Below, in pieces: positions 26,210-34,724 of a stretch of 64,000 nucleotides of DNA. This DNA comes from Streptomyces canus 299MFChir4.1 (GTDB lineage: Bacteria > Actinomycetota > Actinomycetes > Streptomycetales > Streptomycetaceae). The stretch spans positions 1-64,000 of the forward strand of contig NZ_KB911591.1 in NCBI RefSeq assembly GCF_000383615.1, read 5' to 3'. Each line of letters begins with the position of its first letter. Positions within the stretch are counted from its first letter, which is position 1. The notes beneath the pieces were generated by a model. That model worked only from the letters and a program-made list of their open reading frames with translations, was not told the origin of the DNA and did not search any database. The translations under genes and the position numbers were made by a program.

Positions 26210-26644
26210 TCACTGGAAGGAGCAGCCGGGGTTCGGCACGTCCTCCGAGTACGGCGAGCCGTGCGGGAGCGCGTACAGCACCTCCAGGACGAGCGGGGTG
26301 TCCCCTTCGTTGCGGCCGAGATGGACGTCGCCGGGGCCGCCCGGCTCGCGCACCACGGTGCCCTGCCGGTAGACGCCGTCACTGGCGCAGTCGGAGTGGT
26401 AGTGGCTGAGGGTGCCCTGCTTGACGTACCCGTAGACGGGTCCGTCGTGGTAGTGCCAACCGGTCGCCTGGCCCGGCGGGACGGTGATCTCCCTGAGGAC
26501 GTAGTCGGTGTCGCCCACGGTCTTCTGGGCGATCAGCGTGCCGACCACACCGGGGCCCGGCGGGGTCGCCTGTGCGGTGCCGCCGGCGAAGACGGTGGCG
26601 GTGACGAGCGCGCCGGATATGGCGGTACGGAGCGCGATGCGCAT
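26210..26644 (-). CDS. secreted cupin-domain protein
   Basis: A 144-residue exported protein. The signal peptide MRIALRTAISGALVTATVFAGGTAQA ends at residue 26. The mature part is a single cupin barrel: GWHYHDGPVYGYVKQGTL supplies the first metal motif (His-x-His and Glu replaced by Tyr/Gly), SHYHSD follows, and GDVHLGRNEGDTPLVLEVLY the second motif. The ATG with GAGGCC eight bases before was preferred to one seven codons earlier without a site. The metal and substrate are unknown. Confidence 0.87.
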   Translation of the reverse strand: MRIALRTAISGALVTATVFAGGTAQATPPGPGVVGTLIAQKTVGDTDYVLREITVPPGQATGWHYHDGPVYGYVKQGTLSHYHSDCASDGVYRQGTVVREPGGPGDVHLGRNEGDTPLVLEVLYALPHGSPYSEDVPNPGCSFQ

Positions 26645-26756
26645 ACGGAAGGCCTCCTGGCTCATGAGCGTGAGCGACGACGTGTCGCGGTGGACGTCGC
26701 TGTGAACATAGAGGCCCGCACGGGTGGCCGGGGCGGTGTTCGGCGGATCTTCCCGC

Positions 26757-27338
26757 TCAGTTCTCCTCGGCGGCGACCTGTGCCAGGGTCCGGCCGGTCC
26801 GGACCGACCGCGCGCGGCGCGGATTCGGTGTGCCGTGTCCGCGCGCCCGGCCCTCGGCTGTCTTCACCAGCAGCCAGTTGTCCTCACGGAAGCGGGTGAG
26901 CGCGTACTGGCCGCGCAGCTTCGTCCCGTGCAGCCGGAACGTGGCATGCCCGCCCTCCAGCGACTCGGCGAAGTCGACGGGACGCCCCTGGCGGTCGTGG
27001 CTCAGGGGTTCGTAGGTGCCGCGGTCCCAGACGATCACCGTGCCGCCGCCGTACTCGCCCTCGGGGATCACGCCCTCGAAGTCCTCGTACTCCAGCGGAT
27101 GGTCCTCCGTCGGCACCGCGAGGCGTTTGTCCTTGGGCACGTCGGAGGGGCCCTTCGGGATCGACCAGGACTTCAGCACGTCGCCGACCTGGAGCCGGAA
27201 GTCGAAGTGCATCGTGCTCGCGTCGTGGATCTGCACGACGAACCGGGGCGCGGCACCCGTGGGGGCCTGCCGCCCTTCCGGCTCACGGGTCCGTCCGAAG
27301 TCCCGCTTGCCGTGGTAGTCCCTCAGTCGCTCACTCAC
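26757..27338 (-). CDS. LigD-type 3'-phosphoesterase domain protein
   Basis: A 193-residue protein consisting only of the DNA-end healing domain of LigD. Conserved blocks are FVVQIHDASTMHFDFRLQVG (catalytic His/Asp residues), SWSIPKGPSDVPKDKRLAVPTEDHPLEYEDFEGVIPEGEYGGG, and WDRGTYEP. It trims 3'-ribonucleosides and phosphates at breaks. The ligase activity is a separate gene 10 kb away (15895-16875). GTG start after AAAGGAGC. It is followed 41 bases upstream by the aldo/keto reductase gene on the same strand. Confidence 0.92.
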   Translation of the reverse strand: MSERLRDYHGKRDFGRTREPEGRQAPTGAAPRFVVQIHDASTMHFDFRLQVGDVLKSWSIPKGPSDVPKDKRLAVPTEDHPLEYEDFEGVIPEGEYGGGTVIVWDRGTYEPLSHDRQGRPVDFAESLEGGHATFRLHGTKLRGQYALTRFREDNWLLVKTAEGRARGHGTPNPRRARSVRTGRTLAQVAAEEN

Positions 27339-27379
27339 CTGGGCTCCTTTCGGAGCCTCCCGGGTACCCCTCCGGGTGT

Positions 27380-28210
27380 TCAGAACTCCTCGTGCACCTC
27401 CGGGTCCCCGCCGAGGCGCCGGTGCTCACGATCGCCGATCGCGGCCATCTCGGCCTCGCTCAGCTCGAAGCCGAACACGTCGAGGTTGGCGCGCTGCCGC
27501 TCGGGGTCGCCGGACTTCGGGATGGGCACGGCGCCGAGCTGGACGTGCCACCGCAGGATCACCTGGCCGGGCGTCACCCCGTGCGCGGCAGCGGCACTCG
27601 CCACGGCCGGGTCGTCCAGGAGGTCCGAGCCCCGGCCCAGCGGACTCCAGCTCTCGGTGACGATGCCCTTGCCGGCGTGGAAGGCTCGCAGCTCGTCCTG
27701 CGGGAGCAAGGGGTGCAGCTCGATCTGGTTGACGGACGGCAGGACCCCGGTCTCCTTCTCCAGCCGCTCGATGTGCGGGGGGTTGAAGTTGGAGACCCCG
27801 ATCGACCGTACGAGGCCGTCCTCGCGGAGTTTGATCATTGCCTTCCACGAGTCGACGTACTTGTCGACGCGGGGGAGCGGCCAGTGGATCAGATACAGGT
27901 CCACGTACTCCAGGCCGAGACGGGCGCGGGACTCCTCGAAGGAGGCCAGGGTCTCCTCGTAGCCGTGATGCCGGCCGGGCAGCTTCGTCGTCACGAGGAT
28001 CTCCTCGCGCGGGACGCCGGCGGCGGCCACACCGCGGCCGACACCGGTCTCGTTCCGGTAGTTCGTCGCCGTGTCCACGAGCCGGTAGCCGCTCTTGAGG
28101 GCGGCGGCGACGGCCCGCTCCGCCTCGGCGTCGTCCATCGGCCAGGTGCCCAGACCGAGGGCGGGGATCCTCGTACCGTCGTTGAGCGTGTGCGTCGGGA
28201 TGCTGATCAC
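27380..28210 (-). CDS. aldo/keto reductase
   Basis: A 276-residue NADPH-dependent reductase of AKR family 5 (2,5-diketo-gluconate reductase type). The catalytic tetrad is in place: Asp and Tyr in VDTATNYRNE, Lys in TTKLPG, His in LIHWPLP; the cofactor region is IPKSGDPERQRANL near 225. The GTG start was chosen because AAGGGAAGG lies eight bases upstream; longer frames lack homology. It is divergent from the LacI gene. Likely reduces aldehydes or sugars; true substrate unknown. Confidence 0.92.
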   Translation of the reverse strand: MISIPTHTLNDGTRIPALGLGTWPMDDAEAERAVAAALKSGYRLVDTATNYRNETGVGRGVAAAGVPREEILVTTKLPGRHHGYEETLASFEESRARLGLEYVDLYLIHWPLPRVDKYVDSWKAMIKLREDGLVRSIGVSNFNPPHIERLEKETGVLPSVNQIELHPLLPQDELRAFHAGKGIVTESWSPLGRGSDLLDDPAVASAAAAHGVTPGQVILRWHVQLGAVPIPKSGDPERQRANLDVFGFELSEAEMAAIGDREHRRLGGDPEVHEEF

Positions 28211-28305
28211 GTGCGGACCTTCCCTTGACTGTGTCGTCCCCCCAGCCTCACGGATAGGGTGAGCAATGATCAACCGGACGGGCGGGGACGAGGTCGGCGG
28301 ACGGC

Positions 28306-29370
28306 ATGGACGGCACCGAGGAGAAGCGGTCGGCGGGATCAGGGCGCCCCACGTCACGGGACGTCGCCCGGCTCGCGGGCGTGTCGCACACCGCCGTCTC
28401 CTTCGTGTTCAACGGCCGCGCCGAAGGCAACCTCTCGCCCGCCACCCAGGAACGCATCCGGCAGGCCGCCACCCAGCTCGGCTACCGTCCCGACCCCGTC
28501 GCCCGCGGCCTGCGCAGCCGCCGTACGGCCGTGATCGGCCTGGTCACCGACGAGATCGCCTCCTCGCCCTTCGCCGGCCGGCTGCTGCGCGGCGCCATGG
28601 AGACGGCCTGGGACAGCGACCACCTGGTCCTCACCGTCGACTCCGGCGGCGACCGCGCCAAGGAGGACGCGGCCGTCGCCGAACTCCTCGACCGGCGCGT
28701 GGACGGGATCATCTACGCTGCCATGTCCCTGCGCCGCGTCCGCGTCCCCGAAGGACTGCACCGCACCCACTCGGTCCTCGCCAACTGCCTGCCCGACGAC
28801 GACTCCCTGCCGTGCGTGGTCCCCGCCGAGCGGGCCGGCGGCCGTACGGCGGCCCGGTTGCTCCTGGACCAGGGGCACCGCAGGATCGCGCTGGTCGGGG
28901 GGGAGCAGGACATCGCCTCCGTCGAACGGCTCCGCGGCTTCAGGGACGCCCTGCGCGCGGAGGGCGTCAACCTGCCCAAGGAGTGGGTCGTGCGCACCGG
29001 CGGCGAGATCTCCAGCGGCTACCAGGGCGCGACCCGCCTGCTCGACGGTGTCCCCGCCGAGCAGCGCCCGACCGGGATCTTCTGCTACAACGACCGGGTC
29101 GCGGCGGGCGCCCTGCACTGCGCGGCACGTCTCGGCATCACGGTGCCCGGCGAACTGTCGGTGGTGGGCTACGACGACCAGGAGCACATGGCCGCCCACC
29201 TGTTCCCGCCCCTCACCACCGTCGCGCTTCCGCACCGGGAGATGGGAGAGACAGCCACCCGTCTCCTCCTCGACGCCATCGACAACGGCCGCACACCGCC
29301 CCCCACCGTGCGACGCCTCGCCTGCCCGGTGGTCGGCCGCGGCTCGGTGGGTCCGGCGCCGACGGTGTGA
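28306..29370 (+). CDS. LacI family transcriptional regulator
   Basis: A 354-residue LacI/GalR repressor. The helix-turn-helix is TSRDVARLAGVSHTAVSFVFNG (residues 16-37), hinge ERIRQAATQLGYRPDPVARGL, followed by a periplasmic-binding-like effector domain (AVIGLVTDEIASSPFAG to HMAAHLFPPLTTVALP). The Leu of the hinge helix needed for minor-groove entry is present. It lies beside the fructan ABC/GH32 operon, separated only by the tandem repeat, and is the best candidate to bind the dyads at 34630 and 34711. The effector would be a sugar such as fructose or sucrose, by inference. Confidence 0.93.
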   Translation: MDGTEEKRSAGSGRPTSRDVARLAGVSHTAVSFVFNGRAEGNLSPATQERIRQAATQLGYRPDPVARGLRSRRTAVIGLVTDEIASSPFAGRLLRGAMETAWDSDHLVLTVDSGGDRAKEDAAVAELLDRRVDGIIYAAMSLRRVRVPEGLHRTHSVLANCLPDDDSLPCVVPAERAGGRTAARLLLDQGHRRIALVGGEQDIASVERLRGFRDALRAEGVNLPKEWVVRTGGEISSGYQGATRLLDGVPAEQRPTGIFCYNDRVAAGALHCAARLGITVPGELSVVGYDDQEHMAAHLFPPLTTVALPHREMGETATRLLLDAIDNGRTPPPTVRRLACPVVGRGSVGPAPTV

Positions 29371-29458
29371 GGGCGGGAGGGGCACGCTGCCGCGAGAGCC
29401 GCGACTTGGAACGCGGTCCGTGAACACGGGGAACGTGGTCCGGCGCGGTGCCGCTCAG

Positions 29459-30003
29459 GTCCTGCGGACTGCCCGCCGGCGGTCGCCGGGGCCAGCTCCT
29501 CGCGGTGTCACGTCGGCCGGGCACGTGTCCCCGTCGGCCGGGGGATCCGTGGCGCGCTCATGCCCGAGACCGGTCCGGGCGCGCTTATGTCGTGTGGGCC
29601 CTCTGCCGGGCGGCGGGCCGGGGTGCAGCTCCTCGGTGTGTCAGTTCGGCCAAGCAGGTGTCCCGACCGCCGGGGGATCCGTGGCGCGCTCACGCCTTCG
29701 GCCGGTCCGGGCGCGCTCATGTCCTGCGGACTGCCCGCCGGGCGGTCGCCGGGGCCAGCTCCTCGCGGTGTCACGTCGGCCGGGCACGTGTCCCCGTCGG
29801 CCGGGGGATCCGTGGCGCGCTCACGCCCGAGACCGGTCCGGGCGCGCTCATGTCGTGCGGGCCCTCTGCCAGGCGGCGGCCCGGGCCGGCCGGTGCAGCT
29901 CATCGGTGGGCCGGGCAGGTGTCCTGGCCAGGGGATCCGTGGCGCGACCACCTCCACGAGCCGCTCGGGCGCGCTCATCCCGCACGCCCTCCCGGCCGGG
30001 TCC
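29459..30003. repeat. four-unit tandem repeat (about 130-base units) between convergent genes
   Basis: GGGGATCCGTGGCGCG recurs with GGATCC at 29543, 29675, 29806 and 29933 (spacing 132, 131, 127). Units 1 and 3 are almost identical over more than 100 bases, units 2 and 4 resemble each other, giving a 263-base super-period. Each unit also has a second GGCGCGCTCA-like element about 28 bases after the first. Unit lengths are not multiples of three, so it is not coding. It fills the gap between the ends of the LacI and GH32 genes; 29371-29458 shows nothing. Confidence 0.85.
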
Positions 30004-31371
30004 TCACTCCTCGGGGATGAGAGCCCGGCACTCCAGCTCGATGGCATCCCCCGACACGGTCAGCAAGGCGGTGTCGCCGGGGCGCCGGTACACCCGCTCG
30101 GTGACCATCGCCCGTTGCCCGGCGAAGAGTTCGAGGAGGGAGCCGTCGACCAGGACGCGCACGGTCAGAGGTCCTGAGGGGACTCGCACGACCAGCGGAG
30201 CGGATCCGTCGGGCCTCGACCGGGGCCACCCCGAGCGGTCGAGCGTCACGGTGCCCGCCGCGGGGTCGAGCCGCACCGTGAGCTCGGCCCCCGAGGCCGC
30301 CCGCAGCAGGCTCACGGTGGCGGGCGATCGTGCGGTCACCGTCAGGTCGTAGGCATCCGGGAGCGGTCCAGGACCCAACGGTTCGGCGGAGCGCAGCAGT
30401 TCGAGCTCCGTCGTCGGTGTCACCCGCAGTGAGCCGTCCTCGTGCACGTCCACGACTCGGGGTGCCGTGAGGACCCCGGCCCAGCCCGCCCGGTCGACGT
30501 CCCGCTGCGGACGTGCCTCCCAGGACCAGCCCCACAGCAACGCCCGGTCCCGCTCGGTGTCCTGGAGGACGGAGGGGGCGTAGAAGTCCCGTCCCAGGTC
30601 GAGACGGCCGCCGTGCCGGGGGACGAACCTGGGCCCACCGCCCGGCAGTCGGGTCAGTCGGCCCGTCGCATACGCCGTCCCCCGCGGGTCGCCGTCCCAC
30701 AGTGCCACCGCCAGCACCCACTCGCCCCCGGGCGTACGCGCCAACTGCGGGCACTCCCACCCGGTCGCCCCCGGCCCGAACGCCTCGGCCGTCAGCGGAT
30801 CCCGGCCGTCCAGCAGCACCCCGGCGAAACGCCAGTCGTGGAGGTCCTCACAGTCGTACACCAGCACCGACGGTGTGCCGTCCGCGTGCCCCGCGCCCAC
30901 CAGCGCCCAGCGCCGTCCGCCGAAGCGGAAGACGAACGGGTCACGGAACATCGTCACTTCCAGACCCGCCGGCGGACCGGACACCACCGGTACCGGGAGC
31001 GGCTTCCACGCCACGAGATCGTCGTCCTCAGCCACCGCGAGGCAGATCGAGCCCAGCCCCGCGTGGCTGCGGTCGACACCGGTGTACACGGCCGTCGGCA
31101 CCCCGTCGTCCTCCACCACGCACCCCGACCAGCAGCCCGCCTCGTCCGGACCGCCGGGTGTCGGGGTGAGGGCGACGGGATGGTGCTCCCAGTGGGCGAG
31201 GTCGGGGCTGGAGGCATGGCCCCAGTGGACGTTCGCGTGCACCGGGGCCTGCGGGTTGTACTGGTAGAAGAGGTGGTAGCGGCCCCGCCAACGGAAGGGC
31301 CCGTTGGGGTCGTTGATCCAGTGGGCGGGGGGACGGACCCGGAATCGCGGGGCGTCGGGGTCAGGGCTCAA
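30004..31371 (-). CDS. GH32 beta-fructosidase (levanase/sucrase type), intracellular
   Basis: A 455-residue GH32 enzyme hydrolysing beta-fructofuranosides. The nucleophile is Asp21 in HWINDPNGP, the transition-state stabiliser Asp144 in MFRDPFVF, and acid/base Glu206 in WECPQL; a C-terminal beta-sandwich follows (about 320-450, ending RVLVDGSLLELFAG). There is no signal peptide, so it acts on sugars brought in by the importer. The start is a TTG overlapping the permease TGA, with AGGAG seven bases upstream; no other start codon precedes the conserved region. Confidence 0.93.
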   Translation of the reverse strand: MSPDPDAPRFRVRPPAHWINDPNGPFRWRGRYHLFYQYNPQAPVHANVHWGHASSPDLAHWEHHPVALTPTPGGPDEAGCWSGCVVEDDGVPTAVYTGVDRSHAGLGSICLAVAEDDDLVAWKPLPVPVVSGPPAGLEVTMFRDPFVFRFGGRRWALVGAGHADGTPSVLVYDCEDLHDWRFAGVLLDGRDPLTAEAFGPGATGWECPQLARTPGGEWVLAVALWDGDPRGTAYATGRLTRLPGGGPRFVPRHGGRLDLGRDFYAPSVLQDTERDRALLWGWSWEARPQRDVDRAGWAGVLTAPRVVDVHEDGSLRVTPTTELELLRSAEPLGPGPLPDAYDLTVTARSPATVSLLRAASGAELTVRLDPAAGTVTLDRSGWPRSRPDGSAPLVVRVPSGPLTVRVLVDGSLLELFAGQRAMVTERVYRRPGDTALLTVSGDAIELECRALIPEE

Positions 31372-32261
31372 CGGTTGACTCCTGCGGAGGTGATGCCCTC
31401 GCGGAGAGGGCGCTGGCCGACGAGGAACACGGCGACGGCGGGGATCATGGAGAGCACGACACCGGCGAGGACCACCGAGATGGAGCCGGTGCCGAGGTTG
31501 CCCTGGAGCGAGACCAGGCCCAGCGGCAGGGTGTAGTTCTGGCCGGAGGTCTCCAGGATCAGCGGCCGGAAGAACTCGTTCCAGTGGTAGTTGAAGGCCA
31601 GCACGCCGACGATCGCCAGCCCGGGCGTGGCCAGCGGCGCGTACACGGACCGGAAGGTCCGCCAGGGACCCGCGCCGTCCAGCATCGCCGCCTCGCCCAG
31701 GTCCTTCGGCATGCCCAGGAAGTACTGGCGCATGAGGAAGGTGCCGAAGGCGGTCGGGAACGCCGGAATGATCAGGCCTAGCAGGGTGTCGGTCAGGCTC
31801 ATCGACTTGAGCACGAGGAACACCGGTACGATCGTGACCTGCAGGGGGACCATCATGGTCGCGAGCACCAGGGCGAACAGCGGCTTCTTGAAACGGAAGT
31901 CGAGACGGGCGAACGCATACCCGGCGAGACCCGCGGTGACCATCTGGCCGACCGCGATCAGGGCGGTCACCAGCGTGGAGTTGAGGGCGAGCAGCCATAC
32001 GTCGATCTGGTCGAAGACCCCGCGGTACGACTCGGCCGTGGGGTGCGTCGGGATGATCTTCGGGGGCAGGTCGAAGGACTCGGCCGGAGTGCGCAGGGAC
32101 GTGGAGACCGTCCAGATGACCGGGCCGAGGGTCAGCAGCGCGCAGGCCGCGAGGCCGGCGATCCGGGCCCAGGGGGCGAGCGAGTGCCGCGCACGGCTCA
32201 GGGACAGGGGCGCGGGGCTGGTCTTCAGGGTCGCTTGGCTCAAGGGACTCACCCGGCTCAC
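31368..32261 (-). CDS. carbohydrate ABC transporter permease (MalG-like)
   Basis: A 297-residue inner-membrane permease with six hydrophobic segments and the CUT1 coupling loop EAAMLDGAGPWRTFRSVYAPLATPG (EAA-x3-G motif near residue 190). Its GTG start overlaps the upstream permease stop (GTGA) and its own stop overlaps the GH32 start, so translation is coupled through the operon. Together with the next two genes it imports an oligosaccharide, probably a fructo-oligosaccharide given GH32; the shared MsiK-type ATPase would be elsewhere, as is usual in Streptomyces. Confidence 0.94.
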   Translation of the reverse strand: MSRVSPLSQATLKTSPAPLSLSRARHSLAPWARIAGLAACALLTLGPVIWTVSTSLRTPAESFDLPPKIIPTHPTAESYRGVFDQIDVWLLALNSTLVTALIAVGQMVTAGLAGYAFARLDFRFKKPLFALVLATMMVPLQVTIVPVFLVLKSMSLTDTLLGLIIPAFPTAFGTFLMRQYFLGMPKDLGEAAMLDGAGPWRTFRSVYAPLATPGLAIVGVLAFNYHWNEFFRPLILETSGQNYTLPLGLVSLQGNLGTGSISVVLAGVVLSMIPAVAVFLVGQRPLREGITSAGVNR

Positions 32262-33214
32262 TGGTAGTGGACGAAACGCCGGCTGAGCCGGAACTGGAGA
32301 GCGGTGACCGCCATGATCAGCACGAACAGCAGCACGCCCACCGCGGACGCCTCACCGAAGCGCAGCTGCTCGAAGGCCGACTCGTAGATGACCATCACGA
32401 CGGTGCGGGTGGAGTCGCCTGGCCCGCCGTCGGTGAGGACGTACGGCTGCTCGAAGACCTGGAGCGCGTTGATGACCCCGACCACGGTCGCCACCAGCAG
32501 GGTCGGCGACAGCAGCGGCAGCGTCACGTGCAGGTGCTTGCGCAGCCCGGTCGCCCCGTCCAGGGAGGCGGCCTCGTGGATCTCCTTCGGGATGTTGTTC
32601 AACCCGCCCACGAACAGCAGGAACGAGAATCCGAACTGCTGCCAGACGTAGACCAGGATCACCGCCGCCATCGCGGAGTTCTCCGACGTCAGCCAGGGCA
32701 CCGGGGCGATCCCGACCTGCCCGAGCACCCAGTTCACGACCCCGAAGTCCTGGTTGAACAGGTACTTCATCACCACCGAGATCGACGCCGCCGACAGCAC
32801 CAGTGGGAAGAAGAACGCCGACCGGAACACCGAGCGCAGCCACAGCGGCATCCGCCCGTTCACCGCGAGCGCCAGGGTCAGCGCGATCAGCAGTTGGAGC
32901 GCCACCGCGACCACCATGAAGACGAGCGTGTTGCGGAAGGAGACGAGGACGGTCGAATCGGTGAAGACCTCACGGTAGTTGGCGGCCCCGGCCCAGTTCG
33001 GGGAGTCGATCACGTTCCAGTGGAAGAGGCTCAGCACGACCGAGCCGACGATCGGGACCACCGTGAAGATCACGATGCCGACGACGGTGGGCGCCAGGAA
33101 CAGGGTGGCCAGCAACCGGGTGCCGCGGTCACGGGCCGAGGGCTGCGCGGCTCGGGCGGCGGACGCGGCCGCGGGCCGGGACGGTCGTACCGCGGGGATC
33201 TGAGTGTTCGTCAT
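32258..33214 (-). CDS. carbohydrate ABC transporter permease (MalF-like)
   Basis: A 318-residue permease with six hydrophobic segments and the coupling loop HEAASLDGATGLRKHLHVTLPLLSP near residue 225 (EAA-x3-G). The N-terminal 30 residues are Ala/Arg-rich and cytoplasmic. ATG overlaps the stop of the binding-protein gene by four bases. It pairs with the MalG-like permease to form the channel of a CUT1 importer. Confidence 0.94.
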   Translation of the reverse strand: MTNTQIPAVRPSRPAAASAARAAQPSARDRGTRLLATLFLAPTVVGIVIFTVVPIVGSVVLSLFHWNVIDSPNWAGAANYREVFTDSTVLVSFRNTLVFMVVAVALQLLIALTLALAVNGRMPLWLRSVFRSAFFFPLVLSAASISVVMKYLFNQDFGVVNWVLGQVGIAPVPWLTSENSAMAAVILVYVWQQFGFSFLLFVGGLNNIPKEIHEAASLDGATGLRKHLHVTLPLLSPTLLVATVVGVINALQVFEQPYVLTDGGPGDSTRTVVMVIYESAFEQLRFGEASAVGVLLFVLIMAVTALQFRLSRRFVHYQ

Positions 33215-34620
33215 ACGACACGCTCCATGGCCTTCTCCAGATCGCTCTGCATCCGGCGCAGCGCGGGGCCCACCGAACGCCGGGAGGCCAGAGCGGTCCC
33301 GGTGTGCTTCAGCAGCACCTGCTCGACTTCGGCCACCTGCGGCGGCGCCGGGATCGGCCCGGTGTCGGGAAACTTGTCGAGGGTGTCGTAGAAGACCTGC
33401 CAGTGGCGGGGGCCGGTCTCCCGGTAGCGGTCCGCGGTCAGCATCGAACGGCGGGCCGGGGTCGTCTGGTTGGTCTCGAACAGCCGCATCAGGGTGTCCC
33501 TGCGGGCCGCGAACTTGATGAACTCCCACGCCTCGTCCTGCCTCTTCGAGGTGCGCAGGAGCGCATAGCCGGCGGCGCCGAACTGCATGCGCTGGGTGCG
33601 CCAGCGGGGGAAGTACCGCACGTCGAAGCTGCCCGGCTGCATCCCGGCGAGGTGGAGACCGCCCGCCCAGAAGCCGCCGGCGGGGGTCACGCCGACCCGG
33701 CCGGTGGAGAACACCCCGATGAGGTTCTGGCCGTTGCCGCCCTCGGGGCGGGTGCACAGGTCCTCCTGGATCAGGGAGGCGAGATAGTCGTACGACTCCT
33801 CGACCCGAGCGTCCGTGGCCTGCGGGGTCGTCCACCGGAAGCCGCCCCCGCGCCCCTGGCGCTCGGCGCGGGGGTAGAAGCCGTCCCACAGCCACGCGCC
33901 GCCCGGCGCCTTGGACTCGGCGAGCAGGTTGGTGCCGTTGGCGAACAGCCACGGGACGACCCCGCCCCACAGGCGGTTGGTCCAGAAGTACGGCGTGAAC
34001 TGCGAGCCGCTGGACTTCTTCATGTCCCGCAGGAGTTCGGTGAAGTCGTCGCGGGTCCAGTCGGCCGCCGGGAAACCCGCGCCCGCTCGCTTCAGCACCT
34101 GGCTGTTCAGGTACATGTCGGCCGCGTTGAACTCGACCGGCAGCTGGTAGAGGCTGCCCTCGTACATCATCGACTCCACCAGCGAGGGGTGGACGTCGGC
34201 GAAGTACTCGCGCAGCTCGGCCGCGTCCCGCCGCACCCACTTGTCGAGGGCGACGCCGAGGCGCTGGGCGAAGAGCTGGACGCCCTCGGTCGCGACATAG
34301 ACGAGGTCGGGGGCGGTGCCCGCCGCGATCTGGGTGAGGATCTTCGCGAAGAAGTCCGACCAGTCCGTGGCCTGCACCGCGTTGATCCGCAGCTTGATGT
34401 CGGGGTGGACCTTCTTGAAGCCCTCGGTGAGCGTGCGGATCGCCTCCGGGCCGTAGGCGGGGCCGAGGGTGGCGACGACGAGGGAGCCGTCGTCGCGGCC
34501 GGGGACGTCGGCTCCGGTGAGCCGGTCCCAGCTCGCGGCGGTACCGGCGAGCGCGGCGGCGCCCGTGCCGTAGGCGCCGTACCGCAGCAGGGTGCGACGG
34601 GTGAGGTGCGAGTCGGTCAT
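33211..34620 (-). CDS. extracellular sugar-binding protein of the ABC importer
   Basis: A 469-residue substrate-binding protein (family 1). The N terminus has a twin-Arg-like signal TRRTLLRYGAYGTGAAALAG without a lipobox Cys, suggesting Tat export and no lipid anchor. The body shows FKKVHPDIKLRINAVQATDW, GTAPDLVYV and the late DEAWEFIKFAARRDTLM. It is the first gene of the importer/GH32 operon; two dyads lie upstream at 34630 and 34711. It should determine the sugar specificity, most likely short fructans or sucrose. Confidence 0.93.
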   Translation of the reverse strand: MTDSHLTRRTLLRYGAYGTGAAALAGTAASWDRLTGADVPGRDDGSLVVATLGPAYGPEAIRTLTEGFKKVHPDIKLRINAVQATDWSDFFAKILTQIAAGTAPDLVYVATEGVQLFAQRLGVALDKWVRRDAAELREYFADVHPSLVESMMYEGSLYQLPVEFNAADMYLNSQVLKRAGAGFPAADWTRDDFTELLRDMKKSSGSQFTPYFWTNRLWGGVVPWLFANGTNLLAESKAPGGAWLWDGFYPRAERQGRGGGFRWTTPQATDARVEESYDYLASLIQEDLCTRPEGGNGQNLIGVFSTGRVGVTPAGGFWAGGLHLAGMQPGSFDVRYFPRWRTQRMQFGAAGYALLRTSKRQDEAWEFIKFAARRDTLMRLFETNQTTPARRSMLTADRYRETGPRHWQVFYDTLDKFPDTGPIPAPPQVAEVEQVLLKHTGTALASRRSVGPALRRMQSDLEKAMERVV

Positions 34621-34629
34621 CCAGTGTGC

Positions 34630-34643
34630 CTAACTCGTGTTAG
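34630..34643. promoter_or_regulatory. LacI-type operator 1 before the fructan importer operon
   Basis: CTAAC-TCGT-GTTAG is a perfect 5-base dyad ten bases before the binding-protein start codon, in AT-rich surroundings. Its form fits a LacI-family site; the LacI gene at 28306 is the obvious candidate regulator. Confidence 0.6.
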
Positions 34644-34710
34644 CTCAAGGTTGACGCCCAGATGATGGGGAGGCCGTCGCAGCCGTGTCAAGAGTGGTGC
34701 ACGCCTTGAC

Positions 34711-34724
34711 CTTTAACGAGTTAG
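34711..34724. promoter_or_regulatory. LacI-type operator 2 before the fructan importer operon
   Basis: On the minus strand the sequence reads CTAACTCGTTAAAG, 11 of 14 bases as operator 1. The two centres are 81 bases apart, which would allow looping. TTGACC next to it may be a -35 element. Confidence 0.5.

Noticed and set aside
28259..28271. TGAGCAATGATCA as LacI autoregulatory operator
   Set aside because: Arms match only partly and it does not resemble the dyads at 34630 and 34711.
29459..30003. CRISPR array
   Set aside because: Repeat units are about 130 bases and contiguous, without short repeats and unique spacers; no cas genes.
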